From CALMRE01 sp964412895 (GTDB taxonomy: Bacteria; UBP6; UBA1177; JAKLFG01), in contig CAYPQK010000009.1 in assembly GCA_964412895.1 (NCBI GenBank), positions 1 to 47,941 on the forward strand: a stretch of 47,941 bases of DNA, in the 5' to 3' direction. A program made the translations under genes and the position numbers. Of this stretch, positions 18,701 through 25,147 are shown piece by piece. The notes under the pieces were generated by a model that had not been told where the DNA came from, searched no databases, and saw nothing but the letters and a program-made list of their open reading frames with translations. Numbering within the stretch: position 1 is the stretch's first letter; each line of letters opens with the position of its first letter.

Positions 18701-19871
18701 GGCCGAGATTTGTACCGGCGACTCGGCCGCCTGCCCGGACGATGCGAAGTCAACGGCGGTCTGCCGCGCATCCGCCGGCGACTGTGATATCATTGAGAAT
18801 TGCGACGGAACGAACGACGATTGCCCGACCGATGAGCTGGTAGCCTCGGGAATCGAATGCCGCCTTGCGGCGGGTACTTGCGACGCCGTTGAACTCTGTA
18901 CAGGCTCCTCGGCCGTCTGTCCGGAGGACTTGAAACTGACCGGCGTTTGCCGTGCGGCAACCGGCACCTGTGACCCGGCCGAGGACTGCGGCGGGGTAGG
19001 GGATGACTGCCCGGCCGACGATTTCACGGCTACAGCGGGCAATTCCTGCGACGACGGCAACCCCCTGACCGACCCCGACACCTGCGATGCCGCCGGAGCC
19101 TGCGCCGGGACCGCCATCGAGGGACTCTGCAATACCGGCATCGCCATTGATGGGTTGCCGTACTCCGATACGGGCGATCTCCACGGGCGGCCGAGTTCCA
19201 TTGACACCTACGGCGTCGGCTGTTCGGCCGCCACAGCGACCGGCGGCGATGTTGTCTACATCATCGCAGCTCCTACAGCGGGCGACACCTACCAGATAAT
19301 CGTTACCCCGGCCGCCGGGGTAGACATCTTCGTACAGATTCAGCAAGGCTCCTGCGGCGCGGGTAACGCCTGCATCGGCTCCGGGGATCTCTTCGGCGAA
19401 GGCCAGCCCGAAACGGCCGAGGTGATCGCCGGGAGCGACGACCCGATCTACATAGTCATTGAGGACAAGACCGAGGCGGGGATCGAAAACGCAGGCTACA
19501 CGATAACGGTAACGAAGACCGAAGAACCGGACGCGGATACCATCGCTCAGGACGACGCCCTTACCGGCGACGAAGACGAACTCCTCCCCGACATCGAGGA
19601 GCCGGACCAAATCGTTGACGAGATCGCCAGCGACGAAGACGGAACGGCCGACGAAGAGACGGACGCGGATCTCGTCACCGATGAAACGCCGGATGTGAAG
19701 ACCGACAAGGACACCGTAAAGGACGCCGACACAAAGCCCGATACCGACACGGAACAGCCGGACGACACCATAACCGATGACGAGCTGGACGACGGCGATC
19801 TACTCTTGAACGACATCGACGACCACAGAATAGGCGCACATCCCGGTTGCAACTGCGCCTTGATACTGTAA
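15741..19871 (+). CDS. Giant propeller / Cys-rich surface lipoprotein (1376 residues)
   Basis: A signal peptide ends at AAVSC (Cys17). Residues about 45-780 hold roughly a dozen beta-propeller-like repeats of the type AFDGTNYMVVWQDNRSG.DIYAARV. Residues about 793-1125 are disintegrin-like Cys-rich repeats (CDPAEICTGDSAACPDD, ENCDGTNDDCPTD). A beta domain resembling pre-peptidase C-terminal domains follows (about 1170-1260). An Asp/Thr/Glu-rich acidic stalk comes next, and the protein ends in PGCNCALIL. This architecture is typical of surface proteins in Myxococcota-like bacteria. Its place in the transfer operon suggests cell-cell contact. The short Cys-bearing C-terminus without a membrane segment may be a sorting signal. 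Confidence 0.85.
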   Translation: MRTLILAIVAAVAAVSCTVDASASVPIASVNLASAGDAPYISPEIDLDLPISAVAGDSQTYSSVAFDGTNYMVVWQDNRSGIGSDIYAARVTPTGEILDPTGIPVSVMPGDQGKPDIAFDGTQYIVVWEDSGDGAAKALKMMMGSTTENDVVYTTIGTDGTVGEEVRVTPIDTVSQQRPRIACTSAGLCLVVWYDKPGVGVSYNIYGRHVTASGVVDAADLALYTGDYDQRTPDVAAKTGLFAVVWEDGRNGESDIYGLTVTTEETPTISISFPISAASSSQQTQPAIATNGTDFMVAYEDTRSGSTDIYAAKIEADYDVTEYHVTSSIAEERTPSIAWDGTYYLISYADTRNGDSDIYGTRIGNDGGIYDISGFFICNTSAYQSDPSIVRGVSNYLVTWTDTRNGDDNEDIYGALVVTAGGTPAVTPAGGEPISLAANGQYHPQVSLLGGTYLIVWEDHRAADANIYAVRADSEGNILDGSPIVVTAEAGDQLKPVVSTAGTSWLVAWEDRAGADANIRARRISSGGGVYAIFNINADASDQQNPTITANGTDYLIAWEDYGAGNADIYAARVTGAGSLLDATPIEVSANPTAEFAPSCAYYDGNYLCLWSDRRGGVNNDIYGARLDGDGAIYDSIGRLIYDGTGEQLNPHVAAAEAGWFVSWENYDALTADVAGMFLDAGLDPLTADPAAYAEGQYAQSLPRAAFDGSGMVLAYQAVSLNGGYLVTSLHGAEVALDGTAATAFDIANSPNNAEEIDLALKTANGTGLMVYQTYDPAPEYRSYRVRAVQYYRGNSGDTCDADEQCGSGNCAGGYCCGTAACDAPGVCHVTTGYTCTDTGECVYPTAEVGAACGDQTEDACDLPNTCDGAQNCLDNRVEAGTTCRIAAGDCDTAEECDGTNTACPDDLKHGDETVCRNGIEVCNYPETCDGTNDDCPPDIKSIGPCRPAAGICDTAENCDGEGNDCPEDLFVGLGTECRVSAGACDPAEICTGDSAACPDDAKSTAVCRASAGDCDIIENCDGTNDDCPTDELVASGIECRLAAGTCDAVELCTGSSAVCPEDLKLTGVCRAATGTCDPAEDCGGVGDDCPADDFTATAGNSCDDGNPLTDPDTCDAAGACAGTAIEGLCNTGIAIDGLPYSDTGDLHGRPSSIDTYGVGCSAATATGGDVVYIIAAPTAGDTYQIIVTPAAGVDIFVQIQQGSCGAGNACIGSGDLFGEGQPETAEVIAGSDDPIYIVIEDKTEAGIENAGYTITVTKTEEPDADTIAQDDALTGDEDELLPDIEEPDQIVDEIASDEDGTADEETDADLVTDETPDVKTDKDTVKDADTKPDTDTEQPDDTITDDELDDGDLLLNDIDDHRIGAHPGCNCALIL

Positions 19872-19890
19872 GCCTATGGGGGTGGGTGGA

Positions 19891-20442
19891 ATGAAGAAAC
19901 ATATATCACATTATTTCTTTATCACTTTATTCTCTCTGTCGCTCCTCGCCGCCGGCACAGTCACCGGCCGCATCGTCGGCGTGACCGATGGCGACACCGT
20001 GAAGATCCTTACGGCCGACAAACACGAGATCAAGGTCCGGCTCTACGGCATCGACTCCCCGGAGTCGGCTCAAGACTTCGGACAGGCGGCCAAGAAGAAG
20101 ACCTCGGAGATCGCCTTCGGCAAGGAGGCCAGCGTCGAGATCATTGACTCCGATCGCTACGGCCGCGAGGTCGGTATCGTCCGGACAGGGGAGGGGAGCA
20201 GCGTCAACGAACAGCTCGTCGCCGCTGGTCTCGCGTGGCGCTACCCTCAATACTGCAAACTCGAACCGCTCTGTACCGATCTTGGCCGTCTCGAACAGGA
20301 AGCCCGTACCGCGAAGCGCGGCCTTTGGGCCGACCCTGCCCCGGCCGCGCCGTGGCAATGGCGCAAGGACAAGAAAAAAGAGAGAGACGAGAATGTAAGA
20401 AAGGCCCTTGATAAAGACCAAAAAGCGCGAACGGGTCGATAG
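19891..20442 (+). CDS. Secreted staphylococcal-nuclease-like thermonuclease
   Basis: The 183-residue protein has a hydrophobic signal segment followed by an SNase fold: VTDGDTVKI, KVRLYGIDSPES (catalytic Arg and Glu) and DRYGREVG (second catalytic Arg). SNase genes are common passengers on conjugative plasmids and cleave DNA outside the cytoplasm. ATG 19891 follows GGTGGGTGGA; an upstream ATG at 19876 would add five residues. The signal sequence MKKHISHYFFITLFS is encoded over heptad site D. The tail is Lys/Arg-rich. Confidence 0.88.
   Translation: MKKHISHYFFITLFSLSLLAAGTVTGRIVGVTDGDTVKILTADKHEIKVRLYGIDSPESAQDFGQAAKKKTSEIAFGKEASVEIIDSDRYGREVGIVRTGEGSSVNEQLVAAGLAWRYPQYCKLEPLCTDLGRLEQEARTAKRGLWADPAPAAPWQWRKDKKKERDENVRKALDKDQKARTGR
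19904..19926 (+). promoter_or_regulatory. Heptad operator site D (TATCACA + TATCACT, 16 bp phase)
   Basis: TATCACA at 19904 and TATCACT at 19920 are 16 bp apart and lie inside the signal-peptide codons of the nuclease. The spacer differs from sites A-C (TTATTTCTT). Confidence 0.55.
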
Positions 20443-20446
20443 CGAT

Positions 20447-20827
20447 ATGAGCGGAAAACCACGTCGTCACTACAGACGAATGCTCGACCATCATCAAGGC
20501 CGCATAACACAACTCCTCTCCGAAACACAGAGCAAGACCGTGACTGCGGGAATGCTTGATTGCAGCTACGCAACACTATATCTTTACCTTACCGAACATC
20601 CCCAGCTCATACCCGCCGACTTCGTAATGCGTAAACGACCTCGCCGGAAGCTGCCGCCCTCCGGCGTGAGAAATCCCCGACGCCCCGGTCATCATTACTA
20701 TATCATGCCTAGCCGTGACCGGATAACCCGAATGCTGGAGAAAAAAACGCTCTTCGACATAGCCTACGATCTCGGCGTACCGCTCCCGGCCCTTGAGGAA
20801 TATATAACAGCACCCCGACTCCCTTGA
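20447..20827 (+). CDS. Small basic protein, possible DNA-binding
   Basis: The 126-residue, Arg/Lys/His-rich protein contains two similar helix-turn-helix-like stretches (ITQLLSETQSKTVTAGMLDCS.. and ITRMLEKKTLFDIAYDLGV..), each followed by a short L..YL/Y segment. A duplicated HTH is possible. ATG 20447 lies five bases after the nuclease stop but has no clear ribosome site; a TTG at 20408 is the alternative. No family recognised. Confidence 0.6.
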   Translation: MSGKPRRHYRRMLDHHQGRITQLLSETQSKTVTAGMLDCSYATLYLYLTEHPQLIPADFVMRKRPRRKLPPSGVRNPRRPGHHYYIMPSRDRITRMLEKKTLFDIAYDLGVPLPALEEYITAPRLP

Positions 20828-20835
20828 GTTTTTTC

Positions 20836-20864
20836 TTGACAATTATTAACAATGCGGTTACTCT
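20836..20864 (+). promoter_or_regulatory. Possible sigma70-type promoter
   Basis: TTGACA at 20836-20841, a 17-base spacer and a weak TACTCT at 20859-20864, 41 bases before the RHH-like gene. The -35 box is perfect and overlaps an A/T-rich imperfect dyad. Confidence 0.45.
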
Positions 20865-20904
20865 ACCACACGAACGACGCTAATAATGTCCACGGAGGGC
20901 TCCC

Positions 20905-21111
20905 ATGACGGCTCGAAAGGCGACACCGAAAAAGACGGGAACCGATGCGCGTTCCCGGATATTCCGCACCAGCATACACATTGACAAGCCGCTTTGGGTG
21001 ACGGCGAACAAGGCGCTACTCGATGAGAAGATCGAGGGCGTCAAGAGCTTTTCAAAATATGTCGAACGCCTTGTCATCGCCGACCTCAAGAAACGGGGGG
21101 AGATAAAATGA
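20905..21111 (+). CDS. Ribbon-helix-helix-like small protein
   Basis: The 68-residue basic protein has a candidate beta strand (FRTSIHIDKPLW) followed by two short helices, the size and layout of Arc/MetJ-type DNA-binding proteins. A GGAGG-type ribosome site precedes the ATG. The gene overlaps the next by ATGA and may regulate this small operon from the promoter at 20836. Confidence 0.6.
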   Translation: MTARKATPKKTGTDARSRIFRTSIHIDKPLWVTANKALLDEKIEGVKSFSKYVERLVIADLKKRGEIK

Positions 21112-21521
21112 AGATCGCAAAACTCACCGCGCTTTTCACCTTCGAGTTCGACACCATGGACCACACCACCGAGGAGCGCTTCGAGACCTTCTGCATCGAA
21201 CACGAAATGAGGAACGAACTCGACGGCCAGCGCCTTCCGCGTAATGTCCGGCTCCTCACCAAAGACACCGAGAACGCGAAAGCCTTTGAAGAACTCGCGC
21301 GTCACTACGCAGCCAACGCCTTCGGCCTTGAAGTCAAAACCGGCCGTTGCGCCTGTTTCCTCTTCGTGGAAGATCTGGTTGTTGACGGCCACCGTGCCGC
21401 ACCGAAAACCTACCGGTTTTTTCAGCACGAACACACGGCCGAAGGCGCTTGGAAAGAAGCCGTCGATGTCCTCAAGAACAAATACGGTAACGACATGCCC
21501 GATGACGGCGCGAAAGGCTGA
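21108..21521 (+). CDS. Unknown 137-residue protein
   Basis: The start overlaps the stop of the RHH-like gene (ATGA) and the stop shares one base with the next start (TGATG), so the three genes form a tightly coupled unit. The protein is acidic, soluble and mixed alpha/beta, without recognised motifs. As neighbour of a HicA-like gene it could be an antitoxin, but it does not resemble HicB. Confidence 0.7.
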   Translation: MKIAKLTALFTFEFDTMDHTTEERFETFCIEHEMRNELDGQRLPRNVRLLTKDTENAKAFEELARHYAANAFGLEVKTGRCACFLFVEDLVVDGHRAAPKTYRFFQHEHTAEGAWKEAVDVLKNKYGNDMPDDGAKG

Positions 21522-21856
21522 TGGTTGCCCAATTCGATAAACTCGCCGAAAAAGCGGCCGACTATCCCCAGCGGCCCTTTACGGTCGGAGAATGCCGCTC
21601 TCTTCTCTACAAAGCGGGTTTTGAGCTACAGCGCCAGACGGCCACCTCTCATGCTTTTTATATACACCGCGAAACCGGAGTGCAGTTCGAGATAGTCGAA
21701 GGCAAGTCTTCCCGCGAACTGCTACATTACGAGAGAAAAGACCTCCAAGCAGCACTTCGCAAGGTCGCCGAACGCACCGTAAGCCTCCGAATCCAAAAAG
21801 CGCTGACTCCCTTAAAGGCCCCCGACAAACCCAAAAACAAGGGCATGGACCTATGA
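21521..21856 (+). CDS. HicA-like protein with KGMDL tail
   Basis: The 111-residue protein has a central stretch like the HicA mRNA-interferase fold: a helix (CRSLLYKAGFELQRQ), then TSHAFYIHRETGVQFEIVE, where His follows Ser as in the catalytic GSH of HicA, and a closing helix. The usual Gly before Ser-His is replaced by Thr, so activity is uncertain. It ends in KNKGMDL; the unrelated 760-residue protein at 26.9-29.2 kb ends in KSKGMDL, with different codons. Confidence 0.55.
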   Translation: MVAQFDKLAEKAADYPQRPFTVGECRSLLYKAGFELQRQTATSHAFYIHRETGVQFEIVEGKSSRELLHYERKDLQAALRKVAERTVSLRIQKALTPLKAPDKPKNKGMDL

Positions 21857-21918
21857 AAAAACACTTTATCACAAGTACGATATATCACAATATCACATCA
21901 TGGGGGGTGGCCGCATGA
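21853..21918 (+). CDS. Possible 21-residue leader peptide over heptad site E
   Basis: A frame from ATG 21853 overlaps the previous stop (ATGA), reads MKKHFITSTIYHNITSWGV then Ala-Ala, and ends at a TGA overlapping the ATG of the next gene (ATGA at 21915-21918). Coupling at both ends is the pattern used by real genes on this plasmid, which makes translation plausible. Confidence 0.4.
   Translation: MKKHFITSTIYHNITSWGVAA
21867..21897 (+). promoter_or_regulatory. Heptad operator site E (TATCACA x3, 16 and 8 bp phase)
   Basis: TATCACA occurs at 21867, 21883 and 21891, the same spacing as site B. It lies between the HicA-like and zinc-ribbon genes. Confidence 0.7.
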
Positions 21919-22217
21919 TCGAGCATGGACAGTTCAAGGACTTCGCCGAGGGCCACGGCAAGATCGTTTTCACGGACAGGACCGCCACCTTGGGAGGCGA
22001 ACAGTTTCGCTTGGTAGTTCCCTTCGGAACAAACGCCTACCGTTGTCCTCGATGCAGGGAAACTCATATCCTTTTGAAGGCGCAACCCTGCTGTTTGGTG
22101 ATCGTGAATTGTTCTTGCGGAGAAAGATTCGGGTTGGATACCGAAGACAGGCACAAGGACTTGATGCTGATAGCTATTGAGACGACGACGCAAGAAAAGC
22201 CCTCGCAAAGAGCGTAG
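21915..22217 (+). CDS. Small zinc-ribbon-like protein
   Basis: The 100-residue protein carries CPRC near residue 46 and CSCG near residue 71, a four-Cys arrangement typical of zinc ribbons, with short beta strands between. The rest is soluble. ATG 21915 is preceded by GGGGGGTGG. No family recognised; a nucleic-acid-binding or regulatory role is possible. Confidence 0.65.
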   Translation: MIEHGQFKDFAEGHGKIVFTDRTATLGGEQFRLVVPFGTNAYRCPRCRETHILLKAQPCCLVIVNCSCGERFGLDTEDRHKDLMLIAIETTTQEKPSQRA

Positions 22218-22222
22218 CGCGT

Positions 22223-22238
22223 GGCCGGACATCCGGCC
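22223..22238. terminator. Hairpin between convergent genes
   Basis: GGCCGG-ACAT-CCGGCC lies between the rightward zinc-ribbon gene and the leftward replication gene. There is no T-run, so it may be a weak or Rho-assisted terminator. Confidence 0.35.
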
Positions 22239-22268
22239 GGGGGAAGAGGCGTGGCTATACATCCCGTA

Positions 22269-23822
22269 TTATGAGCCGGTTCCCGAACTTCGGTACGCGG
22301 CAACCTTAAAATCTTCCCAGCGGTTCTTTTCTTCGGTGCTCAGATCGGCGTGCTTCCGGGTGAAGTCGAACAACACCTTTTCCTGAAAACCGCAGTACAC
22401 AAGAGCTTTCGATTCTCTCGACAGCGAGGTCCACCATTCCCGCACATCGTCCAGCGTGAACTTGCCCGCCGCTATCGCGGCCGTCTTCTGGTCCCGCAAC
22501 TTCTCGGCCCGCAGTTCAGCGCCCCAATCGCCTTCGAGCGCCCCATGCAGGAATCCCGCAAAACTTGTAGGCGCTCTCTTCACGGTATACTCGATGTTGG
22601 ATATCACATAGCCCTCGCCCTTATCTTTCAACCACCGCTCCAGCTTCCTCTTCCAATCGTCGGTAGTACAGGCTTCGGGCAACAACTCAAGGATCTTCTC
22701 GATGCCCTCGTGGACGATCTGCACGGTCTCGGCCGACATATCGAATACAGTTGTCTGCCGGTCCTCGATACCGTACATTTCCCGCTCTTCCATGCCCGTT
22801 TTCACGGCCAGCGCCGCGTTCAGTTTCCGCATGACATCGAGCCGGGCGCTGTTTGTCTGTTCCTGAAAGAAGAAATGAAGCTCCGACTTCTCCAAGCCCG
22901 CCTTTTTATCCAGATGCCACCCGCCGATCATGCCCCTGCTCTGTAGTTCTCCCGCTGATTTCTCAAGGGCGGCCACCGTGTACGCAATATTTTTCTTTAC
23001 CCACGACAACGGTATCCGCGACGCGAAAAACCGGGACGGCCGCGATACCGTCATAAGGTGTTCCGCTCCGCGCCACTTCTCCAACAACAGGTACAATTTT
23101 CGCGTCGTCGCGCTTGAGACCTCCAACAACTTCTGACTATCGTACCAGAGGAAGCCGCGCGCCTCGATGTGCTCGTGCAGAAAATCCGACAGCACGATCC
23201 AGACGACCTCCTTCCGGCGGGCGTTGAAATAATCCTGCAACTCCTCCGGTGCGTTGGCTGTGGTGTAGAAAACGAGCTGCTGTATGAGATTCAGCTTCCG
23301 TTCCTTTTGCTCTACGGTCCCTTGCTCCTTGTTGTACAACACTCCCTGCATGAGGTAGCGGGTTCCTTGCAACCGGTTCAACGCCTCTTTCGCGCGGGCA
23401 TATTCTTTTGTGCTTACGCTGTCTACCCCCGCGAGACTCAGCAACTCCCATATCGTCGCCACAATTTTTTTGCCCTGTCGCTTATGCAAAACCATGATCG
23501 CATAGAAAATGCGCTCGTCGAAATCCTGCGGTATCTTATACCCGGTATCCTCCGACACGCTCGGGACCACCTTGATGTAGCTTTGCCTGTCGGGCGAGAA
23601 ATAGTACACCTTCGTCACATTCTCACGGAGGCGGTCATCCCGACAGAAGAAGGGAAGCTCGATCATGTTCATCTCATACTGGATGGAGCGGTCGTCTTTG
23701 GTGAGATCGTAAAATTCTTCTTCTACGATGGGCTTGGGCATGATGATGGAATCGCTATCTCCGCCACGGATAACGAGAGCGCCAGCCGGTAGGCGGTCGC
23801 CTTTTTTCTCACTTCTTACCAT
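22269..23822 (-). CDS. repA: Plasmid replication initiator, RPA/RepA type
   Basis: The 517-residue protein has the look of the RPA replication-initiator family: a front part with IELPFFCRDDR and VVPSVSEDTGYKIPQDFDERIFYAIMV split by a short loop, followed by a winged-helix-rich middle (ATIWELLSLAG, YFNARRKEVVWIVLSDFLHEHI). The C-terminal 200 residues are less conserved. Such proteins bind iterons to open the origin. Nine iteron-like repeats lie just upstream of its start, the usual arrangement. The start codon at 23822 follows GGGGGTGA on the minus strand. Confidence 0.8.
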   Translation of the reverse strand: MVRSEKKGDRLPAGALVIRGGDSDSIIMPKPIVEEEFYDLTKDDRSIQYEMNMIELPFFCRDDRLRENVTKVYYFSPDRQSYIKVVPSVSEDTGYKIPQDFDERIFYAIMVLHKRQGKKIVATIWELLSLAGVDSVSTKEYARAKEALNRLQGTRYLMQGVLYNKEQGTVEQKERKLNLIQQLVFYTTANAPEELQDYFNARRKEVVWIVLSDFLHEHIEARGFLWYDSQKLLEVSSATTRKLYLLLEKWRGAEHLMTVSRPSRFFASRIPLSWVKKNIAYTVAALEKSAGELQSRGMIGGWHLDKKAGLEKSELHFFFQEQTNSARLDVMRKLNAALAVKTGMEEREMYGIEDRQTTVFDMSAETVQIVHEGIEKILELLPEACTTDDWKRKLERWLKDKGEGYVISNIEYTVKRAPTSFAGFLHGALEGDWGAELRAEKLRDQKTAAIAAGKFTLDDVREWWTSLSRESKALVYCGFQEKVLFDFTRKHADLSTEEKNRWEDFKVAAYRSSGTGS

Positions 23823-23840
23823 CGTTCACCCCCGATACTA

Positions 23841-24334
23841 GCCTTCCAGCCGACATGATACTGGGTTTCCAGCCGATGCCAAGCGATATCAATAAGTTGC
23901 AACGGTTATTTTTACCATTCGCTGCAATCGCTCTGCTGTCGGCCCGTTTTTTCCCACGGCAAAAACACAACACTAGCCTTCCACCCGATGCATAATAATT
24001 TCATATAGTTAAAAGACTATCGCAGGCATCTAATTTCAAAAAACAACGCGCCCGGTCATTTTTCCCGATGTTTTTTGCACAACCATGGGTTTCCACCCGA
24101 TGCCTAACAATATCAATATGTTGCAAACACATTAAAGACATTTCCGACACGAGAAACCCCACAGGATCGACCTCCAAAGACCGTTCTCTACCCGCTTAAT
24201 ACTGGGTTTCCACCCGTTTGTCAAGAAAAAAGATGGGTTTCCACCCGTTTTTTTGCAGACTCTTCACTTAATACCGGGTTTCGACCCGACATGACCATGG
24301 GTTTCCACCCGACACAATCATGGGTTTCCACCCG
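23841..24334 (+). repeat. Replication-origin iterons (nine copies)
   Basis: The core GGGTTTCCACCCG occurs perfectly at 24087, 24204, 24235, 24299 and 24322. Variants are at 23841 (GCCTTCCAGCCG), 23863 (GGGTTTCCAGCCG), 23976 (GCCTTCCACCCG) and 24276 (GGGTTTCGACCCG). All point the same way, and each full core contains the dyad GGGT..ACCC. The copies at 23863 and 24087 extend to about 40 bp of similarity, including ATATCAATA and GTTGCAA. The stretches between are A/T-rich. This is the expected iteron origin for the adjacent initiator. Confidence 0.88.
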
Positions 24335-24424
24335 TTCCCTCTCTCTGTACTCTCTCTCTTAGTAAAACATCAAAACAAAAAACTACGACAACCTCGCGCG
24401 CGCGAATGGAATTCAATTTCCGGC
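24335..24424. other. A/T-rich and CT-repeat segment beside the iterons
   Basis: CT-dinucleotide runs (24336-24360), then an A-rich stretch (24361-24389), directly follow the last iteron. This could be the DNA-unwinding part of the origin. No gene is seen. Confidence 0.4.
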
Positions 24425-24700
24425 GCGGCCGGAGGCCGCTCGATCTGCGCGCGGAGCGCGCATTTGGCGCGTAGCGCCTGAATTCGGCCGCCCGCAGGGC
24501 GGAACCCCGGCGGCGGAGCCGCCTCGCGCGTAGCGCGTTTTAGTCACATTCCGCTCCCCCCCCCCTTATAAGGACGGGTTAGCGCCTACGGCGCACCCGT
24601 ACCCATTCCACGCTCGCCTCTGGCGAGCTATTGGCCCCTCGTAACAATCCCACGGCTCAATGCTTGACACCCTTTCCTAATCGGATGGGCGTTCCGCCCA
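24425..24700. repeat. Cluster of perfect GC mini-hairpins with GNA loops
   Basis: Successive perfect inverted repeats with three-base loops: GCGGCC-GGA-GGCCGC (24425), TGCGCGC-GGA-GCGCGCA (24446), GGCGC-GTA-GCGCC (24466), CCGCCC-GCA-GGGCGG (24488), GGCGGC-GGA-GCCGCC (24509) and CGCGC-GTA-GCGCG (24525). Beyond a C10 run come GCGCC-TAC-GGCGC (24582, inside ACGGGT/ACCCGT), GCTCGCC-TCT-GGCGAGC (24612) and TGGGCG-TTC-CGCCCA (24686). Eight of the nine have a GNA loop on one strand, a loop class known to form very stable DNA hairpins. Confidence 0.75.
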
Positions 24701-24870
24701 TACCCAACCCATTTTCATTCCCAATACCTTCGCCTCACTCGACCAGCCTTCGGCCCGTCTCGATTCGGCGACACTGGCAAGAGGGAGCGGACTCGACTCC
24801 CCCATCATCTACCTATTCGCTACCACCCCGACGAGCGCCGCCAATTCATCGGTTGCTTGAATATAATACC

Positions 24871-24914
24871 GCTCGGTGCGCAAGAGGCCGCTGGCGCGGC
24901 AACACGCACCGAGC
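24871..24914 (+). ncRNA. Large hairpin, possible start of a small RNA
   Basis: Perfect 10 bp arms GCTCGGTGCG and CGCACCGAGC enclose an inner stem GCCGC-TGGC-GCGGC. A TATAAT at 24862-24867 ends four bases before it, so a rightward transcript could begin with this hairpin, although no good -35 box is seen. It could equally be a single-strand DNA structure. Confidence 0.4.
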
Positions 24915-24956
24915 CAAGCCGGAGACCTTCGTTTCGGAAAATCGTTTGTCTTGGAG

Positions 24957-24986
24957 TAAAAAAAATGGGGCAGCTTTCGCCGCCCC
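24957..24986 (-). terminator. Intrinsic terminator, leftward
   Basis: Read on the minus strand: GGGGCGGC-GAAA-GCTGCCCC (8 bp stem with one G-U pair and a GNRA loop), then A and eight T. On the + strand the wobble becomes an A-C mismatch and there is no T-run, so the direction is leftward. Confidence 0.8.
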
Positions 24987-25002
24987 TCTCGCCAGTACGA
25001 TC

Positions 25003-25030
25003 AGTGTAGCATCCCGCCGGAGGAAGTCAA
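25003..25030 (-). promoter_or_regulatory. Leftward promoter feeding the terminator at 24957
   Basis: On the minus strand TTGACT (25025-25030), a 16-base spacer and TACACT (25003-25008). Start of transcription is expected near 24996, only about 10 bases before the terminator stem. Confidence 0.6.
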
Positions 25031-25106
25031 TAAATTTCGCATGGTCAAAATGCACATTTTCCGGGCATCAACCGAACCCCCGGCAAACCCCAGCGGAACG
25101 CCGTAT

Positions 25107-25128
25107 CTTTCAACATTTCTGTTGAAAG
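25107..25128. promoter_or_regulatory. 9 bp perfect dyad upstream of the VirB5 promoter
   Basis: CTTTCAACA-TTTC-TGTTGAAAG, 20 bases before the -35 box. A second dyad, GTTGA-TATTC-TCAAC, lies in the promoter spacer and shares the TCAAC half-site, so one regulator may bind both. Confidence 0.5.
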
Positions 25129-25147
25129 TTTATATCATATTTTTTTC

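Noticed and set aside
23841..24334. CRISPR array instead of iterons
   Set aside because: Repeat cores are only 13 bp, spacing is irregular, and no cas genes are present. Position upstream of the initiator fits iterons.
24846..25055. Minus-strand 69-codon frame over the promoter/terminator pair
   Set aside because: It overlaps the leftward terminator and promoter and has no ribosome site. The regulatory reading is better supported.
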